Notes: generated by a model not told the origin, from the letters alone. A stretch of 64,000 nt of DNA from Saccharospirillaceae bacterium (GCA_022448365.1 JAKVCS010000003.1:310001-374000); one strand, 5' to 3'; counted from the first letter of the stretch, positions 47,330 to 56,559 are shown. Program-made: numbers and translations.

Positions 47330-50122
47330 ATGAGCTTGTATTCAGAATATTTAGAAGAAATTGAGGTTCGTAAAAAGGACCTGGGTCTGAACCCAAAACC
47401 AATCGACAGTGCAGAACTGCTGTCTGAAATCATTGCCCAGATCAAAGACACTGGCAATGCTGAGCGCGAAGCTTCTCTGAACTTCTTCATCTACAACACT
47501 CTGCCAGGTACTACTCCTGCGGCTGGTGTAAAAGCTAAGTTCCTGAAAGACATCGTTACCGGTGCAGAAACGGTTGCTGAAATCTCTGCCGAGTTCGCGT
47601 TAGAGCAACTGTCTCACATGAAAGGTGGTCCTTCTGTTGAAGCGCTGCTGGACATCGCTCTGTCTGACGACGCTAACAACGCTGCTGCTGGCGAAGTTCT
47701 GAAGTCTCAGGTATTCCTGTACAACGCGGACACCGCTCGTCTGGCTGACGCTTTCAAAGCGGGCAACGCCATCGCAAAAGACATTCTGGAAAGCTACTCA
47801 AAAGCTGAGTTCTTCACCAAGCTGGACGACATCCCAGAGCAAATCAAAGTGATCACCTACATCGCTGCGGAAGGTGATATCTCGACTGACTTACTGTCTC
47901 CAGGTAACCAGTCTCACTCCCGTGCTGACCGTGAACTGCACGGCCAGTGCATGATCACTCCAGAAGCACAGCAAGAAATTAAGAAGATGGGTGAAGACAA
48001 CCCAGACGCTAAAGTGATGCTGATCGCTGAGAAAGGCACCATGGGTGTTGGTTCTTCACGTATGTCTGGTGTTAACAACGTTGCACTGTGGGCGGGTGAG
48101 AAGACTTCTCCCTACATTCCTTTCATCAACAACCGTCCGGTCGTTGCGGGTACTAACGGTATCGCACCGATCTTCCTGACCACGGTTGGTGTAACCGGTG
48201 GTATCGGTCTTGACCTGAAAAACTGGGTTAAGAAAACCGACGCTAACGGCGAAATCGTACGTGACGCAAACGGCGATCCAGTACTGGAAGAAGCCTACTC
48301 TGTTGCTACCGGTACCGTTCTGACCATCGATACTAAAGCTAAGAAACTGCTCGACAGCGAAGGCAATGTACTGTCTGACGTGAGCGACGCTTTCACGCCA
48401 CAAAAAGTGGAATTCATGAAAGCTGGCGGTTCTTACGCGGTAACTTTTGGTAAGAAGATCCAGACGTTCGCTGCTGAAACTCTGGGCGTTGAAGCGCCAG
48501 TTGTTTACGCTGCTTCTAAAGAAATTTCCAACGAAGGCCAAGGCCTGACTGCAGTTGAGAAGATCTTCAACCGCAACGCTGTTGGTGTTACTTCTAAGAC
48601 TCCACTGCACACGGGTTCTGACGTTCGCGTTAAAGTGAACATCGTTGGTTCTCAGGACACCACTGGTCCTATGACTTGTCAGGAACTGGAAGCCATGGCT
48701 GCTTCTACTATCTCTCCTGATGTTGATGGTGCATTCCAGTCTGGTTGTCACACAGCTTCTGTATGGGACAACAAAGCTAAGGCCAACACGCCTAAGCTGA
48801 TGGCGTTCATGAACGCATTCGGTGTAATCACTGCACGTGACCCGAAAGGCGTTTACCACTCCATGACTGACGTAATCCACAAAGTACTGAACGACATTAC
48901 TGTTGACGATCGCGCGATCATCATCGGTGGTGACTCTCACACCCGTATGTCCAAAGGTGTGGCGTTCGGTGCTGACTCCGGTACTGTTGCAATCGCACTG
49001 GCAACTGGTGAAGCAGCAATGCCAATCCCAGAGTCTGTGAAGGTAACCTTCAAAGGCAACATGAAGCCACACATGGACTTCCGTGACATCGTACACGCGA
49101 CTCAAGCGCAGATGCTGAAGAAGTTCTCTGGCGAAAACGTATTCCAGGGCCGTGTGATCGAAGTACAAATCGGTACTCTGCTGGCTGACCAAGCCTTCAC
49201 CTTCACCGACTGGACTGCAGAAATGAAAGCGAAAGCTTCTATCTGTATTTCTACCGATGAAACTCTGATCAAGTCTCTGGAACTGGCTAAGTCCCGTATC
49301 CAGATCATGATCAACAAAGGTATGGAAAACGAAGCGGGCATGCTGCAAGGTCTGATCGACCTGGCTGACAAGCGTATCGCTGAAGTTAAATCTGGCGAAG
49401 CACCTGCTCTGGCTCCAGACGACAACGCTAAGTACTACGCAGAAGTTGAAGTTGATCTGGACGCAATCGACGAGCCAATGATTGCTGACCCAGACGTAAA
49501 CAACGAAGACGTATCGAAGCGTTACACTCACGATGTGATCCGTCCGACTTCTTACTACGATGGCCGTAAAGTTGACCTGGGCTTCGTTGGTTCTTGTATG
49601 GTTCACAAAGGTGACATGCAAATCATCGCTGCCATGCTGCGTAACCTGGAGAAGAACGGTCCTATCACGTTCAACGCACCACTGGTTGTTGCGCCACCAA
49701 CGTACAACATCGTTGACGAACTGAAAGCGGAAGGCGATTGGGACATCCTGTCTAAATACGCTGGCTTCACGTTCGACGATGACAACCCGAAAGAAGCTGC
49801 CCGTACTGCTTACGAGAACATCCTGTACTTAGAGCGTCCTGGATGTAACCTGTGTATGGGTAACCAGGAAAAAGCCGAAGCGGGTGACACTGTTCTGGCG
49901 ACTTCTACCCGTCTGTTCCAAGGCCGTGTTGTAGAAGACAGCGCTGAGAAGAAAGGTGAGTCTCTGTTAGGCTCTACGCCAATGGTTGTTCTGTCTACTA
50001 TCCTGGGTCGTTTCCCGACTCTGGAAGAGTACAAAGCAGCAGTTGAAGGTATTAACCTGACTTCTTTCGCTCCACCATCTGAAGATCTGGCTCGTCCAGC
50101 TATCCCTCTGAAAGCTGTTTAA
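47330..50122 (+). CDS. acnB: Aconitate hydratase B (bifunctional AcnB)
   Basis: 930 residues. N-terminal HEAT-like domain, swivel domain, then catalytic domains with 4Fe-4S ligand cysteines in SGCHTASVW-type (QSGCHTASVWDNK) and GCNLCMGNQ near the C-terminus. Interconverts citrate and isocitrate in the TCA cycle; many AcnB proteins also bind mRNA when iron is low. ATG 47330 is chosen because GAGG lies 9 bases upstream; an in-frame ATG at 47315 would have none. Codon use is strikingly uniform (CTG, CGT, AAC, GGT, TCT) compared with neighbours, indicating very high expression. Confidence 0.97.
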   Translation: MSLYSEYLEEIEVRKKDLGLNPKPIDSAELLSEIIAQIKDTGNAEREASLNFFIYNTLPGTTPAAGVKAKFLKDIVTGAETVAEISAEFALEQLSHMKGGPSVEALLDIALSDDANNAAAGEVLKSQVFLYNADTARLADAFKAGNAIAKDILESYSKAEFFTKLDDIPEQIKVITYIAAEGDISTDLLSPGNQSHSRADRELHGQCMITPEAQQEIKKMGEDNPDAKVMLIAEKGTMGVGSSRMSGVNNVALWAGEKTSPYIPFINNRPVVAGTNGIAPIFLTTVGVTGGIGLDLKNWVKKTDANGEIVRDANGDPVLEEAYSVATGTVLTIDTKAKKLLDSEGNVLSDVSDAFTPQKVEFMKAGGSYAVTFGKKIQTFAAETLGVEAPVVYAASKEISNEGQGLTAVEKIFNRNAVGVTSKTPLHTGSDVRVKVNIVGSQDTTGPMTCQELEAMAASTISPDVDGAFQSGCHTASVWDNKAKANTPKLMAFMNAFGVITARDPKGVYHSMTDVIHKVLNDITVDDRAIIIGGDSHTRMSKGVAFGADSGTVAIALATGEAAMPIPESVKVTFKGNMKPHMDFRDIVHATQAQMLKKFSGENVFQGRVIEVQIGTLLADQAFTFTDWTAEMKAKASICISTDETLIKSLELAKSRIQIMINKGMENEAGMLQGLIDLADKRIAEVKSGEAPALAPDDNAKYYAEVEVDLDAIDEPMIADPDVNNEDVSKRYTHDVIRPTSYYDGRKVDLGFVGSCMVHKGDMQIIAAMLRNLEKNGPITFNAPLVVAPPTYNIVDELKAEGDWDILSKYAGFTFDDDNPKEAARTAYENILYLERPGCNLCMGNQEKAEAGDTVLATSTRLFQGRVVEDSAEKKGESLLGSTPMVVLSTILGRFPTLEEYKAAVEGINLTSFAPPSEDLARPAIPLKAV

Positions 50123-50135
50123 GTTTTAGAGGTAA

Positions 50136-50184
50136 TTAGCCCACTGCCCTGCTGTTTACTACAAACGCGCAGAAAGTGGGCTAA
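50136..50184 (+). other. Long-loop hairpin after acnB
   Basis: Perfect 10-bp inverted repeat TTAGCCCACT / AGTGGGCTAA, 14 bases after the acnB stop, enclosing 29 bases. No T-run, so probably a 3' mRNA end structure rather than a classic terminator. Confidence 0.4.
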
Positions 50185-50246
50185 GCTCAGATATAACGGT
50201 TGGGTTTTGAGGTTCTGAAAAGAACGTGTTCAGACGCACAAAAGAT

Positions 50247-50379
50247 CAATGACGACAGAGTGGATTTAGGCGGGTTTTAAAACCAGCTTATGTAGCTCAC
50301 TGAACTGATCGGCTTCTACTGAAAACAAAACGCGATCGAATAAAAAAACCGGCACTCGAAAGAGGAGCCGGTTTTTTTA
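50247..50379 (+). repeat. Direct repeat copy 1 (contains a terminator)
   Basis: About 133 bases nearly identical to 50948-51069, both starting CAATGACGACAG and ending in the CCGG/CCGG T-run hairpin. The main difference is a short variable block after GATTTAGG. Together they flank the small gene at 50382-50840. Confidence 0.85.
50342..50378. terminator. Terminator in repeat copy 1
   Basis: A-run, CCGGC stem with GCCGG and a T-run, giving arms AAAAAAACCGGC / GAGCCGGTTTTTTT with one bulge. It can terminate acnB-side transcription on the plus strand and the 152-codon gene on the minus strand, whose stop lies 3 bases away. Confidence 0.85.
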
Positions 50380-50381
50380 TG

Positions 50382-50840
50382 CTAAAGATTTTCGAGCCCT
50401 AGCCAGACTGGGATTGCCTTAACTTCATCAACATCTTCAGCCGGGTAGAAAATAGGCCTGCAGCTACCTTGTAAATAAATATCTTTCTCCCCGCTTCCGA
50501 TTTGACTGTCCAGCGAGCTGTAACAAACCCCTGCTAGATTTCCTTCCGAGAACAATACTAGCTTTGCATTGAATATCTGCGAAGTCATAGGACCTGCCAA
50601 CGTTCCTTCGGCCTTCATACCGACAAAGACTTTCTTATCGACAACAGTCGATGAGATAACATCAAATGTTACACCAGCCTCCATTTCCTTGAGGGCCATT
50701 TCACGAATTTCTTTTGACTCTTTTTTAATTGCATAGTCAATTCCAGCCGCTGTATACATCAGAAATGCCACATAGATTCCAGCCGATGACAGTGCAAATC
50801 CCGTCCCCCAAAGGAAACCTTCTACTAACTTATTTAACAC
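50382..50840 (-). CDS. Hypothetical membrane-anchored protein, 152 residues
   Basis: GTG start at 50840 with AGAGG 5 bases upstream. One membrane helix near residues 10-32 (LWGTGFALSSAGIYVAFLMY), a charged linker, then a beta-rich domain with two cysteines (GVCYSSLD, QGSCRPIF) and an FxLyD-like sequence feel (FNAKLVLFSEGNLAGVC). Function unknown. It is flanked by two copies of a 120-130 bp direct repeat, so it looks like an inserted cargo gene at the acnB 3' side. Confidence 0.75.
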   Translation of the reverse strand: MLNKLVEGFLWGTGFALSSAGIYVAFLMYTAAGIDYAIKKESKEIREMALKEMEAGVTFDVISSTVVDKKVFVGMKAEGTLAGPMTSQIFNAKLVLFSEGNLAGVCYSSLDSQIGSGEKDIYLQGSCRPIFYPAEDVDEVKAIPVWLGLENL

Positions 50841-50947
50841 ACTAACCTCTTAATCAATAACCATCGGCTACTTTAGCGCAACAACGAAGAAAACTGAAAT
50901 TTCAGAACACTCCCAACTACCTAACACCAAAACTGCACTCATATAAC

Positions 50948-51069
50948 CAATGACGACAGGGTAGATTTAGGCTTCAGTCTATGTAGCTCACTGAACTGAT
51001 CGGCTTCTACTGAAAACAAAACGTGATCGAATAAAAAAACCGGCACTCGCAAGAGGAGCCGTTTTTTTT
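50948..51069 (+). repeat. Direct repeat copy 2 (contains a terminator)
   Basis: About 122 bases matching 50247-50379 through TATGTAGCTCACTGAACTGA and the hairpin with a T8 run ending at 51069. It differs at a few bases (for example AACGTGATC against AACGCGATC) and in the variable block. The region between this repeat and the IS (51070-51184) contains the 3' remnant of the ORF split by the IS. Confidence 0.85.
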
Positions 51070-51117
51070 GTGGTGTAGCACATTCTGAAAAGTGTCTGTT
51101 CCGCTTTAAGAGTTACC

Positions 51118-51184
51118 TCACAATAACTGAAGGGGAATAAGATGCTGAGCTTGTGAGTTCACACTACCTGATGAAGTACCATAG
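51118..51184 (-). pseudogene. 3' fragment of the IS-split 56-codon ORF
   Basis: Minus-strand continuation of the ORF that starts at 52526. If the IS and one TAG duplicate are removed, reading continues through GTSSGSVNSQAQHLIPLQLL to TGA at 51120-51118. The phrase SQAQHLIP resembles the opening of AHH-type HNH nuclease toxin domains, which have AHH followed by a hydrophobic-P, but the first His is Gln and the rest of such a domain is missing. Confidence 0.5.
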
Positions 51185-51210
51185 TGTATTGGTCTAATAA
51201 TCCCGGACAC
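51185..51210 (+). repeat. IS left inverted repeat
   Basis: Begins TGTATTGGTC and ends CCGGACAC; pairs with 52394-52419 with a few mismatches. The IS3-type TG..CA ends are present. Confidence 0.9.
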
Positions 51211-51248
51211 TCAGATAAGTGGTAATCTTGCCACAACAGAGGTGTCCC

Positions 51249-52419
<1,171 letters not shown>

Positions 52420-52526
52420 TAGTGCTGCCGATCAAAGCGGCAGTCATTAGTTTCCTCAAAAGCCAAGTCCATTTCACGAATAAGGCTACCAGAAAAGTCC
52501 ATTGTTGCTTGAATTTCTTCAGACAT
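52420..52526 (-). pseudogene. 5' fragment of a small ORF interrupted by the IS
   Basis: ATG at 52526 overlaps the end of the Imm11-like gene by 8 bases (stop 52521-52519). It reads MSEEIQATMDFSGSLIREMD, then DLAFEETNDC, and runs into the IS at 52419. Precise removal of the IS plus one TAG restores a 56-residue ORF ending at 51118 (107 + 64 = 171 bases, 57 codons), showing that the IS inserted into this ORF. Possible fragment of an AHH-type toxin; see the 3' fragment. Confidence 0.7.
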
Positions 52527-53238
52527 AATAAACAACCTCTCCTTGGCCAGCTTTTTCTATTCTCGTAAATTTTTTTAAGCCCGTACAATCACATTCTTTA
52601 AGCTTTGAGATCAACCTGCCGCTCACAAATATAAGTTCAGGAACTCCATACATAGACCAGACCCCTTTATCCAATAAGTAACTCCTGATTTCAGCGTGCT
52701 CTGATATGTTAAATAAATAGTCATAAACCATAGAGTCACTTGGCGATGGCTGTTCAAAATATTCAACAATATTAGGTAAATCCTGACTAACTTCCTGCAT
52801 TTTTATAAACCGGAGAGGAATCATTGCAAAATATTCACCAGGAATTACTCCTCCATCTCTACTCACGAATTCCAGCTTTGAAAACTGATGAACGCCATTC
52901 TCGAATTCATCGACAATTGCTTTGGCTTTTTTCGACAGCACCAGGAAGTTATGCAATTGAAAGACATCCAATAATTTAGGAGCTTTACGATTTAACGTTC
53001 GCTTAATTTTTATATAATGCTCATCTAACGGTTCAGCGAAATACTCTTCAACAACCCCGTCATTCATTGATGAAGCAAGTTTTATATCGCTAAGAGACCA
53101 TTGCCCCAAACTTTTTCTATCATGCGGCCTAGGCAATAAGTACTCTGTTTTTCCATTAAGATATCCAAAGCAAATCATACTACCATTGAAGAAAGCTATT
53201 TTATTCTCAATATTTTCGGGTAAATTCTTCTTAGCCAT
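52519..53238 (-). CDS. Imm11-like (DUF1629-type) immunity protein candidate
   Basis: 239 residues from ATG 53238 (MAKKNLPENIENK). Features fitting the Imm11/DUF1629 pattern: AKAIVDEFENGVHQFSKLEF, a central YFAMIPLRF strand pair, and a C-terminal GVWSMYGVPELIFVSGRLIS followed by CTGLKKF. Family members neutralise C-terminal nuclease domains of polymorphic toxins. The start codon overlaps the stop of a 38-codon ORF (TAATG), indicating translational coupling, and the end overlaps the IS-split ORF. AT-rich relative to the core genome, suggesting transfer. Immunity role is inferred; an in-frame upstream start at 53262 is less likely. Confidence 0.55.
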   Translation of the reverse strand: MAKKNLPENIENKIAFFNGSMICFGYLNGKTEYLLPRPHDRKSLGQWSLSDIKLASSMNDGVVEEYFAEPLDEHYIKIKRTLNRKAPKLLDVFQLHNFLVLSKKAKAIVDEFENGVHQFSKLEFVSRDGGVIPGEYFAMIPLRFIKMQEVSQDLPNIVEYFEQPSPSDSMVYDYLFNISEHAEIRSYLLDKGVWSMYGVPELIFVSGRLISKLKECDCTGLKKFTRIEKAGQGEVVYYV

Positions 53239-53354
53239 TACAACACCTCCAACGCCAACCAATCATCACACTCATTGGCTTTCATGGCCAGTATTTCACC
53301 TGACAAATCCATGACTATCTCTGTTAATAACAGAGCGGTTTGATGTATTTTCAT
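53238..53354 (-). CDS. Short ORF coupled to the Imm11-like gene (possible toxin tail)
   Basis: 38 residues from ATG 53354; reads VMDLSGEILAMKANECDDWL and ends LEVL, with its TAA overlapping the next ATG. Upstream the frame stays open for some 15 codons until a TGA, so this may be the surviving C-terminus of a larger decayed gene. Its MDLSGEIL stretch resembles MDFSGSLI in the IS-split ORF, suggesting the two flanking pieces are paralogous. Confidence 0.4.
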   Translation of the reverse strand: MKIHQTALLLTEIVMDLSGEILAMKANECDDWLALEVL

Positions 53355-53508
53355 ATCAATACCATAGGTCAAACAAAGACCTGCCCCTCTGTTTCCCAAT
53401 CACACTAGCAGATCAACTGATGACCCTGAAGCGTTTAAATGAAGTTCCATTCTACGCCAGCTAAAGCAGTCATTAATACGCCCGCGCCTCATCAGCAGTA
53501 CAACCTAT

Positions 53509-53964
53509 CTAAAAGCTATAGCCAGCACGCTTTAGGTCATCCGCTGTCATAGACGAAAAGTCGACAGACTGATTATGTTTAACCGGCAGCCAGAGAAACA
53601 GGCCACAGCCATGACCATCCCCAGGGGCATAATCGACAATCAGTGCGGAATCAGAATGACCTGATTTCGCCGAGAACTCCCCGATAAGAGTAGTTTCATC
53701 GTATTCCCTAAAGTGGAATGGTGACTTGATCGTATAGTTTTTAAGGTCTGTGCTTTCAAAGAAAAATTTCGATGAAACGTACTCTCCGTGATTAATAGCC
53801 CGCGGTATCTTTATTGAATAATCAATGAGATTGCCACTTTGTCTTGCTTCAACTGACCCTTGGAAATCAACCAGCGGAATATACTCCTTGGCACAGGGAG
53901 ATTCGGCTACTGCAGACAATGGAAAAACAAGGACTGCTACCAGCAGAGCAAATGATATTTTCAT
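53509..53964 (-). CDS. Hypothetical secreted protein, 151 residues
   Basis: Signal peptide MKISFALLVAVLVFPLSAVA, AAGGA 4 bases before ATG 53964. Mature protein beta-rich with cysteines near each end (ESPCAKEY; GHGCGLFLWLPV) and a DYAPGDGHGCG segment. No family recognised. It lies in the AT-rich accessory patch next to the Imm11-like gene and could be another immunity or effector-associated protein; that is a guess from context. Confidence 0.7.
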   Translation of the reverse strand: MKISFALLVAVLVFPLSAVAESPCAKEYIPLVDFQGSVEARQSGNLIDYSIKIPRAINHGEYVSSKFFFESTDLKNYTIKSPFHFREYDETTLIGEFSAKSGHSDSALIVDYAPGDGHGCGLFLWLPVKHNQSVDFSSMTADDLKRAGYSF

Positions 53965-54057
53965 AGCTTCCTTACCAGATTACTTGGCACCGACTTATCT
54001 GCTGGTGCCGCTGAAGCGCTTAAAAAAACCCTATTCTACGCTAGTTAAAACTGACAA

Positions 54058-54130
54058 TGAGCCGCTAATTTGAATTTTGCGGCTCAAAAACCGGCCTATT
54101 ATGAGCCGCAAATACAGAATTTGCGGCTCA
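54058..54130. repeat. Pair of related hairpins with GAGCCGC arms
   Basis: Two inverted repeats with the same arms: 54058-54086 (TGAGCCGC ... GCGGCTCA) and 54102-54130 (TGAGCCGCAAAT ... ATTTGCGGCTCA, 12-bp stem, loop ACAGA). They share AATTTTGCGGCTCA-type right arms and so look like a tandem duplication of one hairpin. They lie between two left-going genes and may terminate the LysE-type gene's transcript. Confidence 0.7.
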
Positions 54131-54136
54131 TCACTC

Positions 54137-54724
54137 TCACAGGCTGAAAGCCACCATCCCCATATTGACCGCCACAAACAACAAAAACACCGCCATCAAC
54201 CGATTAATCCACTTCAGATAACTGGCCTGATAAATCCTGCGCCCGAGCAAACGCCCACAACCGTAATACAAAGACGGCGCTCCCAAGCCAAGAAACGCCA
54301 AGCCCACACTCCAGGCAACCAGAGAACCGCCGGTAATGCCCGCCGCCGGAAACTGCACCGTTGCCAACGGTAAAGCCACCGAAAACCCTTTCGGGTTCAG
54401 AATCTGCATCAGCACACCATCGGCAAACGCCAGCGGGCGTACCTTCTCATCTCCCTGCCCGGATACATCAGCACGAAAGATCTTATAACTGAGCCAAACG
54501 ATATACGCGGTACCCAATGCCGCCGTGCATTGCAGCAAGGTATCGCTAATCAGCTGCGCGCCAACAAACGAAACCGCCAGGAACAAAATGGTCATGCCAG
54601 TCGATACACCCACAAAGAAGCCAAGCATGCCGTTCTGCTTCTGAATACCACTGTTAAGACCAATAAAATTGACCGGGCCGGGTGTGTACATCACACCAAC
54701 GGCATACAAAATGATTTCCAGCAT
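54137..54724 (-). CDS. LysE-family translocator
   Basis: 195 residues, about six membrane helices. N-terminal MYTPGPVNFIGLNSGIQ matches the LysE/RhtB signature (xPGPxxxxxxxxG), followed by GFFVGVSTGM. LysE-type exporters expel amino acids such as lysine, threonine or homoserine lactone; the substrate here is unknown. The paired hairpins begin 6 bases beyond its stop. GC content is closer to the core genome than that of the neighbouring accessory genes. Confidence 0.88.
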   Translation of the reverse strand: MLEIILYAVGVMYTPGPVNFIGLNSGIQKQNGMLGFFVGVSTGMTILFLAVSFVGAQLISDTLLQCTAALGTAYIVWLSYKIFRADVSGQGDEKVRPLAFADGVLMQILNPKGFSVALPLATVQFPAAGITGGSLVAWSVGLAFLGLGAPSLYYGCGRLLGRRIYQASYLKWINRLMAVFLLFVAVNMGMVAFSL

Positions 54725-54895
54725 AAGGATGACGACTCAACAAACCTGCGACTTAGCAAAGCAAAATGGTAGGAAAGCCCTGCGGAGAAAAATAGAACAA
54801 AGTTGCGGAATACTGCTCCCCAAAGAACATGGGGAGCAGACTATAACAATGGGCCTAAACCGACGGCACTAAGATGACGGGCCTAAAATGATGGA

Positions 54896-55363
54896 CTAGG
54901 ACGAACAACTGTAGTGCGACACCCCACCAGCATGGAAATACTCCGCCGGTTTCTGACGATAAAACTTCGCTTCTATTTCCGGCGTTTGCTCATCATAAGG
55001 ATGGGTTAACACTTGCTGCAGTTCTTTCACCAGATCGTAATTACCGCTGCCATCAGAACAAGACTGCATCGCCTGCTGATAAGCCGGAACCACCAGCCAC
55101 TCGCGCCAGGTGTATTTCGGGTTGGTTTGTTTCATTTTCGACACAACAAACGCTTCTTTCTGATTTTCCAGCACAGTGTCTCGCCACTGCTCTAACCAGC
55201 TTTGCCATTTATGCTCCAGCTGTGCATCACGTGCCTGAGACAAATCTAAATAGAAGGTTTGTTTTAGCGGCTCAATACTGGTGGGCACGGATGATAATTC
55301 ACGGAAGAAACGCGTGTAGTCAGCTTCCGATTGATGCATCAGTGACAATAGCTGAGTGGTCAG
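54896..55363 (-). pseudogene. selO 3'-end fragment, copy A
   Basis: Encodes the last 151-155 residues of SelO ([20 protein letters not shown] onward) with no 5' part. Its last 108 bases (54896-55003) differ from copies B and C at about six positions. From 55004 it is identical to copy B and differs from the intact gene. At about 55363 selO sequence stops abruptly and joins an unrelated plus-strand gene tail. It cannot make a functional AMP-transferase because the kinase-like core is missing. Confidence 0.9.
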
Positions 55364-55524
55364 ATACTGATGAAATTTACCTCAGATGCGATGACAACCT
55401 TCTGGTATACAGCACTGATCAGGGAAAAACCTGGCAGACTGATACAGCTTTTTCTAAAACAGACATCAAATCTGAATATAATGTCATTCTCAAAAGTCCG
55501 ATAAAAGAAGATCAGGAAAACTAA
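55363..55524 (+). pseudogene. 3' tail of a truncated plus-strand gene, copy A
   Basis: 53 codons beginning DTDEIYLRCDDNLLVYSTDQ with GKTW following, then stop at 55524. STDQGKTW is the Asp-box of BNR/sialidase-like beta-propeller repeats. The 5' part of the gene is absent: at 55363 it is fused to antisense selO. By chance the fused frame stays open back to ATG 55222, giving a 100-codon chimeric ORF. Confidence 0.6.
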
Positions 55525-55563
55525 AGATCTGATCCGTTAAATCTGTATCTGAAAGCAAAAACA

Positions 55564-55586
55564 GCCCTCTGACGAGGGCCTATTTT
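55564..55586. terminator. Terminator in unit A
   Basis: GCCCTC TGAC GAGGGC hairpin followed by a T-rich run on the plus strand and preceded by an A-rich run. It lies between the convergent plus-strand tail and the small secreted-protein gene. The same structure recurs near 56760-56782. Confidence 0.7.
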
Positions 55587-55593
55587 ATATCTC

Positions 55594-55938
55594 TTACTTT
55601 TTGATTTTTATGTACTGCCCCCAACACGCTGGCTTTGTTGACTCATCATACAAAGCCGATACAGACATATTAGTTGCAAGGGCCATCAAAGCAACAGAAA
55701 ACATAGCCTTAACACCTTCCTGTGTAAGCCCTGACTTGTCTTTGTACATATAAATAGTTGAAGTCCCTGCAGTAGAGCACTCAGGTGCAACCTCTGATTC
55801 AAACTCGATCAGAAAACTACCATTCTCTACAACCTGTACAGATGTGACTTTTTTATATTCTGTCCATTTTAATGATGCGAATGTATTGGAACAAAAGAAG
55901 ACACTCAGAACAGTCACTGTCGTGATTAAATGTTTCAT
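55594..55938 (-). CDS. Small secreted protein, copy A (cargo of the 1196-bp repeat)
   Basis: 114 residues from ATG 55938, with AAGGA 6 bases upstream; a TTG two codons earlier is less likely. Signal peptide MKHLITTVTVLSVFFCSNTFA; mature part LKWTEYKKVTSVQVVENGSF, a single pair of mature-region cysteines (PECSTAG and KPACWGQ) and an alanine-rich helix GVKAMFSVALMALATNM. The strand-helix-strand layout with two cysteines recalls the small SubB-like OB folds seen in many orphan secreted proteins, but the match is impressionistic. Identical to copy B. Confidence 0.75.
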   Translation of the reverse strand: MKHLITTVTVLSVFFCSNTFASLKWTEYKKVTSVQVVENGSFLIEFESEVAPECSTAGTSTIYMYKDKSGLTQEGVKAMFSVALMALATNMSVSALYDESTKPACWGQYIKIKK

Positions 55939-56091
55939 TATCAATCCTTAATTCAGTTAATAACTCTCTCAGATGCAACAGATATAACTATTTCAGCCTG
56001 AGAAGGTCGTGATGTTACGCATCTCTCGGAACATCATCAAACTAAAAGAGATTAATCCTTAAAATCACACATATATGCATTAATACTACAG

Positions 56092-56559
56092 CTAAGACGA
56101 ACAACTGTAGTGCGACACACCACCAGCATGAAAATATTCAGCCGGTTTTTGACGATAAAACTTCGCTTCTATTTCCGGCGTTTGCTCATCATAAGGATGC
56201 GTTAACACTTGCTGCAGTTCTTTCACCAGATCGTAATTACCGCTGCCATCAGAACAAGACTGCATCGCCTGCTGATAAGCCGGAACCACCAGCCACTCGC
56301 GCCAGGTGTATTTCGGGTTGGTTTGTTTCATTTTCGACACAACAAACGCTTCTTTCTGATTTTCCAGCACAGTGTCTCGCCACTGCTCTAACCAGCTTTG
56401 CCATTTATGCTCCAGCTGTGCATCACGTGCCTGAGACAAATCTAAATAGAAGGTTTGTTTTAGCGGCTCAATACTGGTGGGCACGGATGATAATTCACGG
56501 AAGAAACGCGTGTAGTCAGCTTCCGATTGATGCATCAGTGACAATAGCTGAGTGGTCAG
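56092..56559 (-). pseudogene. selO 3'-end fragment, copy B
   Basis: Same fragment as copy A. Its first about 200 bases are identical to the 3' end of the intact selO gene, and its distal part is identical to copy A, so it carries donor-type sequence throughout. The break point to the plus-strand tail is the same as in copy A. Confidence 0.9.

Larger units (their letters stand above)
54896..56091. repeat. 1196-bp direct repeat, unit A
   Basis: Unit made of selO 3' fragment, truncated plus-strand gene tail, terminator, small secreted-protein gene (minus strand) and 147 bases of spacer. It is repeated head-to-tail at 56092-57287, and the selO part recurs a third time as the end of the intact gene. 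Units A and B are identical except in the first about 108 bases. Confidence 0.95.

Noticed and set aside
48056-49621. 521-codon open frame antisense to acnB
   Set aside because: A product of the strong codon bias of acnB; the translation is rich in His/Val/Phe/Arg without any domain, and the sense frame is a clear aconitase.
55222-55524. 100-codon ORF read as one ordinary gene
   Set aside because: Its first half is antisense selO and only the last 53 codons derive from a real gene; recorded instead as a truncated tail at a recombination joint.
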